Positions 1 to 11,301 of a DNA stretch of 64,000 bases are shown in pieces. Made by a program: the position numbers and the translations under genes. Positions within the stretch are counted from its first letter, which is position 1; every line of letters starts with the position of its first letter. Source of the DNA: Cercophora sp. LCS_1 (taxonomy: Eukaryota; Ascomycota; Sordariomycetes; Sordariales; Lasiosphaeriaceae); contig JAPZLL010000001.1 in assembly GCA_036250225.1 (NCBI GenBank), positions 1,860,001 to 1,924,000 of the forward strand. The letters run 5' to 3'. The notes beneath the pieces are model-generated. The model worked only from the letters and a program-made list of their open reading frames with translations, ran no database searches and was not told where the DNA came from.

Positions 1-417
1 ACAGGCCCAGGAGTTAACAACGTACCTGTTTCTGAATTTATGTCAATTTATGTATTGATGATATGCCCCAAAAATGATAGAAAAAAATGAAACCGATCTC
101 GCCCGAGGAGAAGAAAAATAAGAAGAGAGCTGGATCATGATGAAACTCCTGTCCAAGGAATGATGAACAATAAACCCTAACCCTGCAGAGGCTGCTGATT
201 TCGCTATCAAAATGGGGCCCCGCTGAAAATGTTCCTAGACTCTGAAGGCAACACTCCAGCCCAAAACCTTCCAAGCCGGCGCGCTTGATTTATTACCCCG
301 CCACCAAACAGGCGTTCAGGACCATTCGTCGCCAGCAAACTTCTTTTTCAATATCGCATCCTAGATTCGATTTGACCGCCCCGTTTCGTTCTACTTGTGA
401 CAGCACAGCAATTAATC
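1..417. other. Upstream region of the Hsp40 gene
   Basis: No coding region is supported here. The stretch is the left edge of the window and the presumed promoter and 5' leader of the Hsp40 gene that starts at 418. It contains a telomere-repeat-like box (AAACCCTAACCCT, 172-184), listed separately. Confidence 0.6.
172..184. promoter_or_regulatory. Telo-box-like motif
   Basis: AAACCCTAACCCT, almost two copies of the telomere repeat, about 234 bp upstream of the Hsp40 start. Such boxes are known promoter elements of ribosomal-protein and growth genes in ascomycetes. The role here is inferred from position only. Related motifs lie upstream of RPL32 and between PET100 and TDP1. Confidence 0.35.
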
Positions 418-1896
418 ATGGACGGCGGGCCCAGCAACAGGTCGCCTCCTGGCGAGGAAGAGGATGTTGATCTCTATGGCAAGCCTTTCCTTTTTTGGCC
501 CCTTGCGCTTTACATTGGGGAACTATGTCTAACGATGCGCAGCCCTTCTCGGCGTCACCAAGGCTGCCAGCCCCAACGAGATCAAGAAGGCCTACCACAA
601 GGTGAGTGACAGACAGACGGCCGACTCTTCCGTTCATCCTACTGACAGCCTTGGCAGATGGCCCGCATGTACCATCCCGACAAGGTGCCTGAGGAGAAGA
701 AGGCCGAGTCTGAAGTCAAGTTCAAGGCTATTGGCCAAGCCTACGAAATCCTCATGGACGAGCAGAAGCGTGAACTCTACGACACACATGGCATGGCTGC
801 GTTTGACCCCTCAAGAGGCGGCGGTCCCGGCTCTGAGATGGACATGAACGACATCCTTGCCTCGATGTTCGGCATGCACATGCCTGGAATGGGCGGCGCA
901 GGCGCGCGACGTGGTCCGAGACGCAGCCCCGACGAGGAGCAACCATACAAGGCCTCGTTGGAGGACCTCTACAAGGGCAAGACCGTTAAGTTCGCCGCCG
1001 AGAAGCAGGTCACTTGCAGCCAGTGCAAGGGTACCGGCGCCAAGGACAAGGTCAAGCCCAACAAGTGCGAGCGCTGCGGAGGTCAGGGTCGTCGGGATGT
1101 GTTGCAGCAAATAGGGCCTGGCTTGGTTCACAGGGCAACTATTCCCTGCGAGCACTGCCAGGGCTCTGGCATGCACTACAAGGAGAAGGACCGGTGCAAG
1201 AAGTGCAAGGGCAAACGCACGGTCAAGGAACACAAGGCGCTCGAGCTTTACATCCCCCGTGGTTCCATGCAGGGCGACCGTATCGTTCTCGAGGGCGAGG
1301 CCGACCAGATTCCCGACACCACGCCCGGCGACTTGATCTTCCACATCGTGGAGGAGCCGCACGACGTCTTCACTCGCATCGGAAACGATCTTTCTGCGGA
1401 CCTGAGCATCACTCTTGCTGAGGCCCTTTGCGGCTTCTCTCGCGTTGTCATCAAACACCTCGACGGCCGCGGTATTCACATCGAGCATCCTCGCGGCAAG
1501 GTACTGCGCCCCAACGAGGTCCTCAAGATCCACGGTGAGGGTATGCCCAAGAAGCGCGGCGAGACCAAAGGTGACCTCTACTTGGTCATCAAGATCGAGT
1601 TCCCCGAGGATGGCTGGTTGAATAGTGACAGCGACCACGAGGCGCTGCAGAAGCTTCTCCCCCCTCCCGCTGCGGCTATCACCGTCGAGGAGGTGGATGA
1701 GGTTGAGTATGAGGCAGACGCCGACATCGAGCAGGTAAGTAGACTATGTTATAGCCCCCGAACCTTTGAAACATGCTAACCTTTTCCTTTCCAGATGGGT
1801 GCTCACCAAGGCGATCCCAGGTATGGCAACAACGAGTGGGAGGATGACGATGACGATGATGCTGGCGGCGGTGGCCCGCAGTGCGCGCAGCAGTAA
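418..1896 (+). CDS. XDJ1: Type I Hsp40 (DnaJ) co-chaperone with CaaX tail
   Basis: Hsp70 co-chaperone that stimulates ATP hydrolysis and hands over unfolded clients. Four exons (418-478, 543-601, 658-1734, 1795-1896) give 432 aa. Order: J domain (about 18-85) with the HPD motif in YHPDKV, a short G/M-rich linker, four CxxCxGxG-type zinc repeats (CSQCKGTG, CERCGGQG, CEHCQGSG, CKKCKGKR), the two-part client-binding C-terminal domain, an Asp run, and the final residues CAQQ. That ending fits a CaaX farnesylation box, as in Ydj1 and Xdj1, so a membrane-tethered cytosolic pool is likely. The J-domain wording (AYHKMARMYHPDKVPEEKK) looks more like the Xdj1 branch than Ydj1; that choice is tentative. 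Intron 1 (479-542) starts with GC rather than GT: only a GC donor at 479 keeps DLY-ALLGV in frame. Confidence 0.9.
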
Positions 1897-2783
1897 TTGG
1901 CATGGCGGAACTGCCCAGATAGACACATGACTGCAACTCTCGGGGGCAGGTCAATCAACCCCAGCAGTTATGGGAACACAGAGCGCACTCCCATCATAGT
2001 CAGCTACTCCCCCATCACGAACTGGCGCCGTATATGGTTGGCAGGACTGTAATCTCATGATTAACACACCACCCCCACTGGACAGGAGCTTCTACTTTCT
2101 GTTCTTTACAGCGAGCGGTTGGGCATGATTAATGAATCATTGGTCGAGGGGTTTACTCATTGGGTTGGCAAGCGGCCCCGGTTGTGGATTGGTTGTAAAT
2201 GGGTTTCAGGTTACTGGGTTTCATAAAGGGCACATAGACTGAGGCATACCTTTAATCCACAACATAGCACGTCCAAGTTGTGGCGTGGAGGAAGCTCTAT
2301 CTCCGAGACTGCAACATCGACAGTTCGATGCATGAGATTGTGGTTGTTCGAAAGTCTGTATTTTGGTGGATTTAGAGCGAAAAGTGGATTCACTATCACT
2401 GCAGATCAATGAGTGTCTAAGCCCACCGCATCATAACAAAGTCCTCAAGCGTTGAGACCATGCAGTTGACATCTCGTCGAACTCACACTTGGCCGTCGAC
2501 GGTGGGGTAGGAGTGCCAAGAGTGAATCTGAAGTTCAGACCCCTGTCACTCTGTGGTCGGTTCTGCAGCCCCACTTTGCAAGCAAGAAGCGCACTGACCA
2601 GTCCGCCTTAACAATTTCGCACAACCCTAAGCCCACCAGCTCAATTTCTGGAATTTTTCCCTGGTTCTGAGATAGCGACGACGCCAAATTTTGACCATCA
2701 CCCGCCAAACGACCCGACAAGGTAAATAACTCCAATCGACAACGGAATTGCATCGCGAGCCGTATTTCTAACTAGCTGTCCAG
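1897..2783. other. Intergenic, Hsp40 3' side and RPL32 promoter
   Basis: No supported gene. It should hold the Hsp40 3' UTR and the RPL32 promoter and leader. An AACCCTAA box lies at 2623-2630. Short open frames on the minus strand around 2211-2753 lack family resemblance and good start context. Confidence 0.6.
2623..2630. promoter_or_regulatory. Telo-box (AACCCTAA) upstream of RPL32
   Basis: AACCCTAA, about 160 bp before the RPL32 start codon. This motif is typical of ribosomal-protein promoters in ascomycetes, so a role in RPL32 transcription is plausible. Only the motif and its position are seen. Confidence 0.4.
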
Positions 2784-3579
2784 ATGGTTTCCGCAAAGAA
2801 GCACGTTCCGATCGTCAAGAAGCGTACGTTCCCGATTCCCGATGCCAGAATTTCGGCCCCTCCATCCACACACCCGCACATATGGCGATACTGAGCAACC
2901 TGGGGAGGAAAGCACTGCGAGGACATTGGGTTAACGATTTTATTTTGCAGGCACCAAGGCCTTCACTCGTCACCAGAGTGATCGCTTCAAGTGCGTCGAC
3001 TCGGCATGGCGTAAGCCCAAGGGTATCGACAACCGGGTCCGAAGACGCTTCAAGGGCAACCTTGCTATGCCCTCGGTATGTGATTTTTCTACGGTTTTTT
3101 TTGGAGGCTGGGATAATGGGTTGGAGCGATCAAGAGACGGGAATGAGCTGGGTGGTGACGATGTCTTGGGATTTCGGGATCTGGACAACAACGAAACAGC
3201 AATCGCTAACATGGCATTCTCGCATTGTAGATCGGCTACGGTTCCAACAAGAAGACCAAGCACATGACCCCCTCGGGCCACAAGGCCTTCCTCGTCAGCA
3301 ACGTCCGGGACGTCGAGCTCCTCCTCATGCACAACAAGACCTACGCCGCAGAGTACGTTGAATCTCACCTCCCATCGCGTCCTGACGAACGAAACACGTC
3401 CGGCAAAACAAGTTTTCGAGTCGGGAGTGTTGTAATATTGGAGAGCATTTGGCTGACTAGGTTTCTGCAGGATCGCCCACAACGTTTCCTCCAGGAAGCG
3501 CATCGACATCATCGCGAGGGCGAAGCAATTATCCGTCAAGGTCACCAACCCCAAGGCGAAGGTCACTACGGAGGTCTAA
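2784..3579 (+). CDS. RPL32: 60S ribosomal protein eL32
   Basis: Structural protein of the large cytosolic ribosomal subunit. Four exons (2784-2823, 2951-3075, 3231-3352, 3471-3579) give 131 aa, the usual length for eL32. The protein starts [18 protein letters not shown] and holds the family's [39 protein letters not shown] and [20 protein letters not shown] segments. All junctions are GT-AG and restore these blocks exactly. Three introns in a 131-codon gene, the first after only 40 nt of coding sequence, is typical of ribosomal-protein genes in filamentous fungi. A telo-box sits about 160 bp upstream. Confidence 0.97.
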
Positions 3580-5352
3580 AAAGTCGGAACGGTCGGCAGT
3601 CGGGGGAATCATTTTTCATGTCTTTGGAGCATCTCAGGCGGTCTCACGGGAAAGGTCTGCTATTTGTCTGCGGATTGCTAGCAACACGCTCAAGCTAGTC
3701 AATAGAAGCGCGCAGATTGCTTCGTCAAGACGGGGAGTTATCACGCTGGTTTTCTGATGATGGCCGTGGATGAGCGATGAATGGGATGTCGTTTACATGC
3801 TGTTTTGCGCATATGCTGTGGGCTGCTGTGATATTCATGTTTGCCATCCGTGACGTGACCGAGAGGCTGTGATCAACAACTAACCCGGATGGGACTACTT
3901 CCAAGCTTGACGAGGTTGGAGACAGTGAGCTAAGCGGTGTTACTTCAGAGAAGCCCCTCATACCGGTATTTCCTACTGCCCCAGAGAGCTGACTGACGCT
4001 TTGGTGAAGGTATCTCTGCCGATCAGCTGGGCCAAACACAACGCCGTCCTGGATTGTGTCCATATCGCCAACCAACGGCTCCAAACCTCACCTCACAGAC
4101 CTCAAGAACATGATCCCATTTAACCCTACCGAAACACAGCAAAAAAAGAACCGATTTCCACCGCAAGATACGCCTAACGTAGACTAGATGACGAAATCAA
4201 ACAGCCAATCTTGGGTAATAAAAATGTCGGCAAAAAAACATACAACACCAGGGATTCGCTGGTCGTCACCGACCCAACTACTAGTCTGGCCCTCATTGGT
4301 TTATCTAGGGGAGAGCGGACGGGATCCCGAGTTCTCCAATGGGTATGGTCGTATGTGTTTGTTCTAGTCCACATGGTGGTTTATCAGGGGCTTGGGGCAG
4401 GGAGGTCTCCCGGCTGGGGCCGGGGATGACAGTCTGGCGATGGGTCTGGGTCTTGGAAGGAAGGACGAACCTAACATTCAAAGGAATGAGCTCAAATTTT
4501 GAAGGGATGGTGAGGAGAGAATCCCTGATTGTATGATGGGGTGTGGGTGGTTGGTGGGTGGCTTTCATGAGGGCATATCGGCGCCGGACGGGGTGAGGCT
4601 GCTCCGAATCGACGGGATCTGACTACCAAGGGACGGAAATTCATGACGTCTGAAACAAATCAGAGCGTGACAGCGGCAATCTTCCGAGGACCGTTCGCGT
4701 CCCGGCGTTGAGACGGCAACACTTTCGTTACAAGGGGACCACACACACAACCACAACGAGTCGCACAAACAGTAAGAATATAGCAACCATCCTGGACCAC
4801 CACTTCAATCTTATGCCGACCATGTGGTTATCGGCCTTTGATGAAAAGGCTGCTATGTCGGGGTTGCGAAAGACTCGGAAAGGGGTGTGATGATCATGGT
4901 GAGCTGGAGAGTAAGGCTGACGTTTTTGCTCTCGGGTGAAGGAATGGATTATCAACCGTGAAACTTGTTTTATCAACCGTGAAACTTGTTTTACGGCATT
5001 GGTTTTCATGAATTTTTGGAGAAGATTGTGTTATTGGTGATAGCGCTCCGTTGCACGACATATGTCGGGGGAATGATGGAGGCTATGTGGTCGATGGCTG
5101 GGTGGCAGCCAATGTGAGATGCAGCAATGGCCGAAAGGGGTAAAAGGGGTGGTCATAAGCAAAGGCTCGATTGTTCACCAAAAAAAAGACTTAGCCTTCA
5201 AGGGCCGGAACGGCAAGCTTTTGCGAGGGTTTGGCTCTCATGGCTCGGGTTGGCGTGATATGCAGTCGGTTGACATGCTTTCCTTGGGAAGCATGGCCAG
5301 TCGGATGGATGACTTCGAACTTCAATTGTGCTCATCATCCAAGAATCAGGGC
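3580..5352. other. Intergenic region between convergent RPL32 and BNA5
   Basis: About 1.8 kb between convergent genes with no recognisable product. The longest open frame is on the minus strand (3725-4084, 119 codons); it matches nothing I recognise and is Ser/Pro-rich without domain features. A perfect 21-bp tandem duplication lies at 4950-4991. The remainder is presumably 3' UTR and spacer. Confidence 0.55.
4950..4991. repeat. Perfect 21-bp tandem duplication
   Basis: TATCAACCGTGAAACTTGTTT occurs twice head to tail (4950-4970 and 4971-4991) with no mismatch. It lies in spacer DNA and suggests a recent slippage or duplication event. Confidence 0.9.
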
Positions 5353-6881
5353 CTACTTGTCCCTCTCGGCTTTGGCGATGGCCAATGCTTGCCCAAAAAC
5401 ATCGACAAACTTGACCACGTCCCCGAAGGTGTTATACAATGGCGCTGGTGCCACGCGGATAACGTCAGGCCTCCTTTCGTCAACAATCACACCCCTCCTT
5501 TCCAGCTCACGCATGACAGTTTCCAACAGCCCACCCTCCAGTAGGATGCTCAACTGCGCGCCCCGCTGCGCAGGATCACTCGGCGTAATCAGTCGGAAGA
5601 GTTCCCTCTCCTCTTCGCCCATCCCGTGCAACAACTCCTCCAAGAACCCGGTCAGCTGCAGCGACTTCTTTCTCAGCTCTTGCATCCCACCAGCCAGCGC
5701 AAACACCTCCAACGATGCACTCAGGCTCGTGATGTCCAAAACACTGGGGTTGCTAAGCTGGAAACCGGCAGCACCGCTGACAGGATGGAATTGATTCGCC
5801 ATCCCGAAGCGTGTTCTCTTATCATTGCCCCACCAGCCTGCTAGGCGGTTGCGGTAGCCCTCCTCGGGCTTGTCATCTGTGATTTCCTTGGTTACCAGGC
5901 TGTTGCGCTCGTGTACAAACATGCCGCCAATGCAGCCGGGCCCTCCATTAAGATACTTGTACGAGCACCAGGCAGCTGCGTCGACGTCCCAGTCGTGAAG
6001 CGACAGCGGAACATTGCCTACGGCGTGAGCAAGGTCCCATATCACGGCGATGTCGTGCTTGTGGGCAAAGGCAGTGATGGTGGGGATATCCAGAAGCTGG
6101 CCGGTGTAGTACTGGATACCTGGGAGAAGGAGGAGAGCGGTGTCTGAGGCGTGTTCCCCAATGACACGGAGGATTTCGTCCGTCGAGAGAACGTTGTCAT
6201 CCGATGAGGAGGATGAGATGAGGACCATAGAGCTGGAGGGAGTAAGGCCATGATGACGAAGTTGAGTTTCTACGGCGAACTGCTGGTTTGTCAGTGAGGG
6301 AGTACGTAAAAGGGGCTAGGCGTGGTACGTGGTCGCTTGGAAAGGCCTTGTTCTCAAGGATGATCTTGTGTCGTCCCTTGATGTCGGGGTGGTAAAACGC
6401 TGACATCAAAAGGTGGAGGTTGGCCGTCAGTGTCTGCATGACGGCAACTTCGGCCACCGACGCACCCATGATAGGGGCAATGAGCTCGGCTGCCCGGGAG
6501 TCGACATCCAGCCAGGTCGGGAGAGGTGAGCCCTCAAGGGGCTTGAAGTGCCCCTGCACACCTTGGGTAGCCCATGTTGACAGGTACTGCTGAATGCGCT
6601 CTGGCGTGCGTTTGGGCTGCAGGCCAAGTGAGTTTCCGCAGAGGTAGACGCACTTATCGTTGTCACTATCCGCGGGAGTCGCGGAAGGGGCGGCTAGAGA
6701 ACCCAGAGGTTAGCTCCAGCCAGTCTCACCGACTTGTTGACGAGCTCATGTGTTGCGAACCTGAATCAGCCAAGCGGGTGCTTGCTATCCCGGCCGTGGT
6801 CGGGATGTTGAACTCGCTGCGCGTAAACGCGAGCGGATCCTCCTGGTCTAGGACCTTCGCCCTTTCGGCTGCCGAGGCCAT
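5353..6881 (-). CDS. BNA5: Kynureninase
   Basis: PLP enzyme of tryptophan catabolism and de novo NAD synthesis: cleaves 3-hydroxykynurenine (and kynurenine) to 3-hydroxyanthranilate (or anthranilate) plus alanine, in the cytosol. Three exons on the minus strand (6881-6761, 6693-6329, 6282-5353) give 471 aa, close to the family's usual 460-480. Conserved pieces are CVYLCGNSLGLQPK near the N-terminus, the cofactor-contacting WDLAHAVGNVPL (Asp about 245, His about 248), and the Schiff-base lysine in SYKYLNGGPG (Lys about 271), followed by GWWG and MANQFHPVSGAAGFQLSNP. Intron 2 is only 46 nt. The start chosen (MASAAERAKVLDQEDPLAF) is the first ATG of the open frame and fits known N-termini. It faces a 4.4-kb gene-free region. 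Confidence 0.95.
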
Positions 6882-8671
6882 TCTCGTGTCTCGTTGATCT
6901 ATGATAATAATCGGCGGCGCGCAAACGTCACCAATCAGTTTCTACAGTCTACAAAAGCGAGGGTAGGCCTGTCTGAAGATGAGAGAAATATCCGCAAGCG
7001 ATTTTGCGAGTATCAACAGACGCAGACGGGAACCCCACTCGGTGGTCGGTGTTTTCTCCCTCCCCGTTGCTTTCGACCTTGAGCCGCGAGCAGACGGGAC
7101 TGCGGGTGGAGCGGGTGGCGGTTGAACGCGGGAGTTCCCACGTAGACGGGAGAGCTCTTGGTTTCATTTTCGTGAACGTCCCGGCTGCTGCAAGGTAAGG
7201 CGGGGCTTTCTGCTCACCTCCAAGACGAGATGCTCAGCTTCAACCCCGCCTTCAAGGGATTCATCCCGCCATTGAGATGTCCACCACCGCTCATCTCACC
7301 AAGATTGTGCGATATTCAATCCTTGAGGCCTCGTGCTACACGTTGCATATTTTTGAGATTTGCAAACCCGTTTTCTGTCTCCTGCTGCATGCGAACACCG
7401 AAGCTGTGCTGATTGCGGGGCTGTTGATGGAGGGGCAACCCGTCTCAGGTGACGTCAACCTACCAAAATTTTCGCAATCTTTCCCAGCCACTGGTCCGCT
7501 GGGATCCAACCCGAACCCCCATTCGAAACCACGTCAACCAGCCAAGCAATGTCACGATGAAAACAGCACCCGAAACATCCAATGCACAGTGATCACTCGG
7601 AGAGAAGTATCCGAAAACGATGATGCCATTACCAAATCACGAATTCGAAACCTGCAAGTTGAGACGGGGAAGACGGATGTCGTCGTCAGGGCCTGCATCC
7701 GCAAACCAGCATCTCACTCAACTGGTGGTTTGCCGCTTCTCCACGCCTGAAATGTCTACTTCTGCAGCTTCCCTATAGGGTATGACGCCTTGGCGTGCGC
7801 GTCGAGAAAATTCTGAACATCCAAGAGTTCTCATTCATGCTGCACCCCCGAAGCAGGATTTGTCTTGCACGACCGAACTGACAAGAATCAGACTGGTTGG
7901 AATTGTTGCTGGCCCTTCCACGCCCCGAAAGTTTCCACCCCAGCCTATTGATATAGAAAAGGGGTCACAGATCGTTATTTCGGCATTCATCAAAAAGGAG
8001 GTCAACAAAACACACCAGCTGATCTGGGTGAGTCGTCTCGTCGTCTTTCGGCCGGTGCGGGGATATGCAAGGCCCCGGCAAGCCTTGATGTTCCCCAGAT
8101 TTTTCTCCCGTCAGGGGGCGGCTAGGGATCGATCCGCGAGGCGCTGCGCTGAGACCGATCCCCGAATCCCAGTAGAAAAATATAGAAGAGGCTTGGGGGG
8201 CCTGGGTCGGCTTGGCAAGCCTAAGCAGCCGCAACGGTGCCACGCCGGACGCCAAGCGCAATCTCATGGCGAGCCCCGTGATCAGTCTTGAGGAATTCCA
8301 CCGTGATCCTGGGCCAGCTTGCCGGGACGATGGCCACGAGGACAGCAGAGCTTTTTGCGCTTGCCGCCCAGACACGCCGCTGCGCCCGGGTGTCGCGGAA
8401 CGGCTGGGCGTTGAATGAGATCCGAACACCGAACTGTGGGCACCCGGCGCCGGCAGTGCAGCGGTCAAGAAAGGGACCCAGTGCAAAATCTGGGACGCTT
8501 CAGGGGCCCATCCGCTAACCTGTTGGGTTCCATCGTTCCATCACTTCCGACTGCCGCAAACCATCGAGGTTCACGGCCGGAAAACTACCATTCAACAGCC
8601 AGGATAGCCGTCCCGTGCAAGACAGAAATCTCAGAACCCGGTCGACATCTGCGAGCAGATGCAGTAGGCGG

Positions 8672-8743
8672 TTTCCATTACCCCCAGATTACTTGATGAC
8701 CGATGCAAGGGCACAGGTTTTGGAAACCCGGGGGTAATGGAAA
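8672..8743. repeat. 14-bp perfect inverted repeat
   Basis: TTTCCATTACCCCC (8672-8685) and its exact reverse complement GGGGGTAATGGAAA (8730-8743) are separated by 44 bp. It could form a hairpin or serve as paired protein-binding sites. Nothing links it to a known element. Confidence 0.7.
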
Positions 8744-9901
8744 TGGCGGGGCAAGGTCAGTCAGCCGCGCACCGAGCCACAGCAGAGCCGGCTCTTACGT
8801 ACTGGAGCCGTCACGGGATCATGTCGTTGAGATGACAAGAGCGGACACGGTCCGAACCTGGCGCTTTCATCATTCCCGCCGCAGCTGATGAGAGGCCCGG
8901 AGCAGATGAGGCCAGACATGGGATTCATGATGCCAATGAGAACGTTTCTGGCACGCCGGCAAGTAGGAAGGCGGTAAAGCAACACGCCCGTTGCACTGCA
9001 GCAGCACAGGAAAGGCACACAGTGGTGTTGCGAATCGGGTGCAGGGCAGCTGTCATTCGTATCCGTGTCACATTGGCCGCGGTGAGCGCGCAAAACGTAG
9101 CGGTTATGCTAAAAGCTCGTTCATTCAACGTGGAATTGTCCGAGCTGAGGTCTTGAGGCTGGGTGATGCGACGGTATCTCCGTTTCCTCGGCACTGTGGA
9201 TCGCTCAGTTTCCCTCAGGCGGTCGGCTGGCCGAGCTGATTCCGCCCGGTGAATCATCGCCATCTCGTGCTTGAACGGCCAGCTGGGTTTGTGGATCGTC
9301 AAGATTCAGAAGCTTGAAGGCTCCAATGCCGGCGGGATGGCGATGCCGAGCATCGCGAGCCTGTCGCGAGAACCGTTTGCCCCGAACGGGCTGCGGTGTT
9401 GGTATACGAGTGATTTCCATGAAGCCAGTCGGCATTGCACCCGGAATCTACTGTGCTGTGTACCTTAACTCCCCGCAGGCGGAGCGCATGGGCAGATGTA
9501 GCATTCCATGGTGAGCGTCGTACCACCACAGCGTGGAGAGCAACCGGGGCGAATTGTGCGGTAAGGCCTCGAATAGCCGCTTTCAGGGGCAACGAATGAC
9601 AGCTGGGGAAGCGAGGCATGCCCTCGCTGGCGGGTGGTTCAGGTACCGGCTCGTGACCCAATCAGCAGAGGGTGGAATCTTGCCCCAAGCGGCTTAGGCC
9701 GCCATTTTCGTTTGTCACAGCACTGCAAAATGGCATCACGACACCTGCTTATGTGGGCAACTCCATTCCGTGAGACATCGCAGGGATCTATTGACTGTCT
9801 CTCCGGTGGAGACCAGAAGGGACATGGGCACTCGCTGGGGCGTGCAGCCAGACGGTGGCCCGTCTTCTCCAGATTTATGATCCAAGTATCTCGTACCTTT
9901 G

Positions 9902-9910
9902 TATATAAAG
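9902..9910 (+). promoter_or_regulatory. TATA-box candidate
   Basis: TATATAAAG followed by a purine and then CT-rich stretch. If used on the plus strand it would place a transcription start near 9935, about 1.35 kb before the GDH2 ATG, implying a long or spliced leader. No transcript evidence is available. Confidence 0.25.
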
Positions 9911-11301
9911 AAGAGAAGCTCGCCTCCCTCCCAAGTTGAGAGTTGGAATGTGTATGCATTCAGTTTTTGTTACACCATCAAGTGCGAGTCAGAACCGTCA
10001 ATTGACTTCGGCGACTGTCCCCTGAATCCGCCTCAGTGCTATTTTCAGCAACCACGCACTGCCCTGCCATTCTTTGCAGCCAGACAACGACGCAGGTCTT
10101 ATCTCTCTGTACGACGGGCCTCTAGGTACGTACGAGGCAGCACGCTCGGCTCAGTGCCCATCCGGCGTCAGTGACGTCGTTCCCCATCCCAACTTGCACC
10201 TTCCACCTTATTCCACCACCACAGCATGGATCGGCACATGAGCAAACTGCTCTCAGGCACCAGATCGAATTTAAAGATCGGGATTGTATGCAGAGCTTTA
10301 TTGCGAATTGGAGCCGTGGACAAGCTTTCGGCATTCCCTTGGGCGATCGCACGCTTGCGACCGTCTCCCACAGCCCGTTTCGTTGACTGACTTGCAAATA
10401 GAAACAGTGAGGAATCCTCTCCAAGAAACTTTGTTTCGGACCGGTTCCCGCATCTCTTTGTTCCTCGTCCCCTCGCCCCTGGGTCGCAACTGCCACCTAC
10501 CATTGCGAATCTGAGATCCGTTGTCTTCGTAAGACACGCCTTATCGCGTCGCATTTCTTGCTTGGACGCCCCTCCCAAATCTCGGTCCACATCACGACGC
10601 AAACAACCGCTTCAACCGCTCTTGTGCGGCCCACTGATAGGAGCAACCCCCTAAACGGTCCGTCACCGTCGCAGCGAAGCCCAGTCGGCCCTGTTTGTAC
10701 CCAGGCCGATTAATCTGGGATTCGGATTCCCGCCCGTCAGCAGTGACCCATCTCCAGCCAAGGTACGTTGCACGTTCCAGTCATCTCCAGCCCTCCGTCC
10801 GTCTCCCATCCCATTGCGCCCGGCTCCTTATCAAAGCACGAGCCGCTGCTGTAAGTTCAGTAGCGGTGAGCCCTCGCATACCGGAGGCTACCCTCCCGGA
10901 AACGAGCAGCAAGTTCACTTTGCCGTCGTCCAATGGGCAGTTTTGGCTTCTCGGGGGCCTCGAGGCTATGCCGCCGCCCATTCCAGGGCCTGTGCCACGA
11001 GCTTGTCGAGCCCTAAATCTTCCGATGCCGGATGAACGGCTTGTTGATCTGATACGGGGAACCTGCCGAAACTGGCGACTGGTTGCCCGTTGCTGGCTTC
11101 GTCTGAACGTCAAAGCCGCAGCAACCGTATCATGTCGCGGTCATGGCATGGGCGGCATTCACTGCACAATGGCCTTGCTACAAAACTGCCTCACTCCCTG
11201 AGAGCGTGTTTCCTCTTCCCCTGCCCACTCTTTTCCCACCAAGCTCCCTGTTACACCCCTCATGATAGCAGTTGCACACTTTACTTTGAGCCCTTTTCAC
11301 A

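Larger units (their letters stand above)
6882..11301. other. 4.4-kb region without a supported gene
   Basis: Lies between divergent BNA5 and GDH2. No open frame exceeds about 175 codons, none resembles a known family, and I found no splice-joined frame with domain features. It should hold both promoters and probably a long GDH2 leader; a TATATAAAG box lies at 9902-9910 and the last 700 bp are pyrimidine-rich. A 14-bp perfect inverted repeat lies at 8672-8743. Confidence 0.5.

Noticed and set aside
811..1638. 275-codon minus-strand frame opposite the Hsp40 gene
   Set aside because: Shadow of the Hsp40 exon caused by C-ending codon preference.
3725..4084. 119-codon minus-strand open frame downstream of RPL32
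   Set aside because: No recognisable domain, Ser/Pro-rich, no splice partners; not enough to call a gene.
7277..8486. Several 150-175-codon frames on both strands
   Set aside because: Overlapping frames on opposite strands with no domain, poor start context and no conserved motifs; probably chance.
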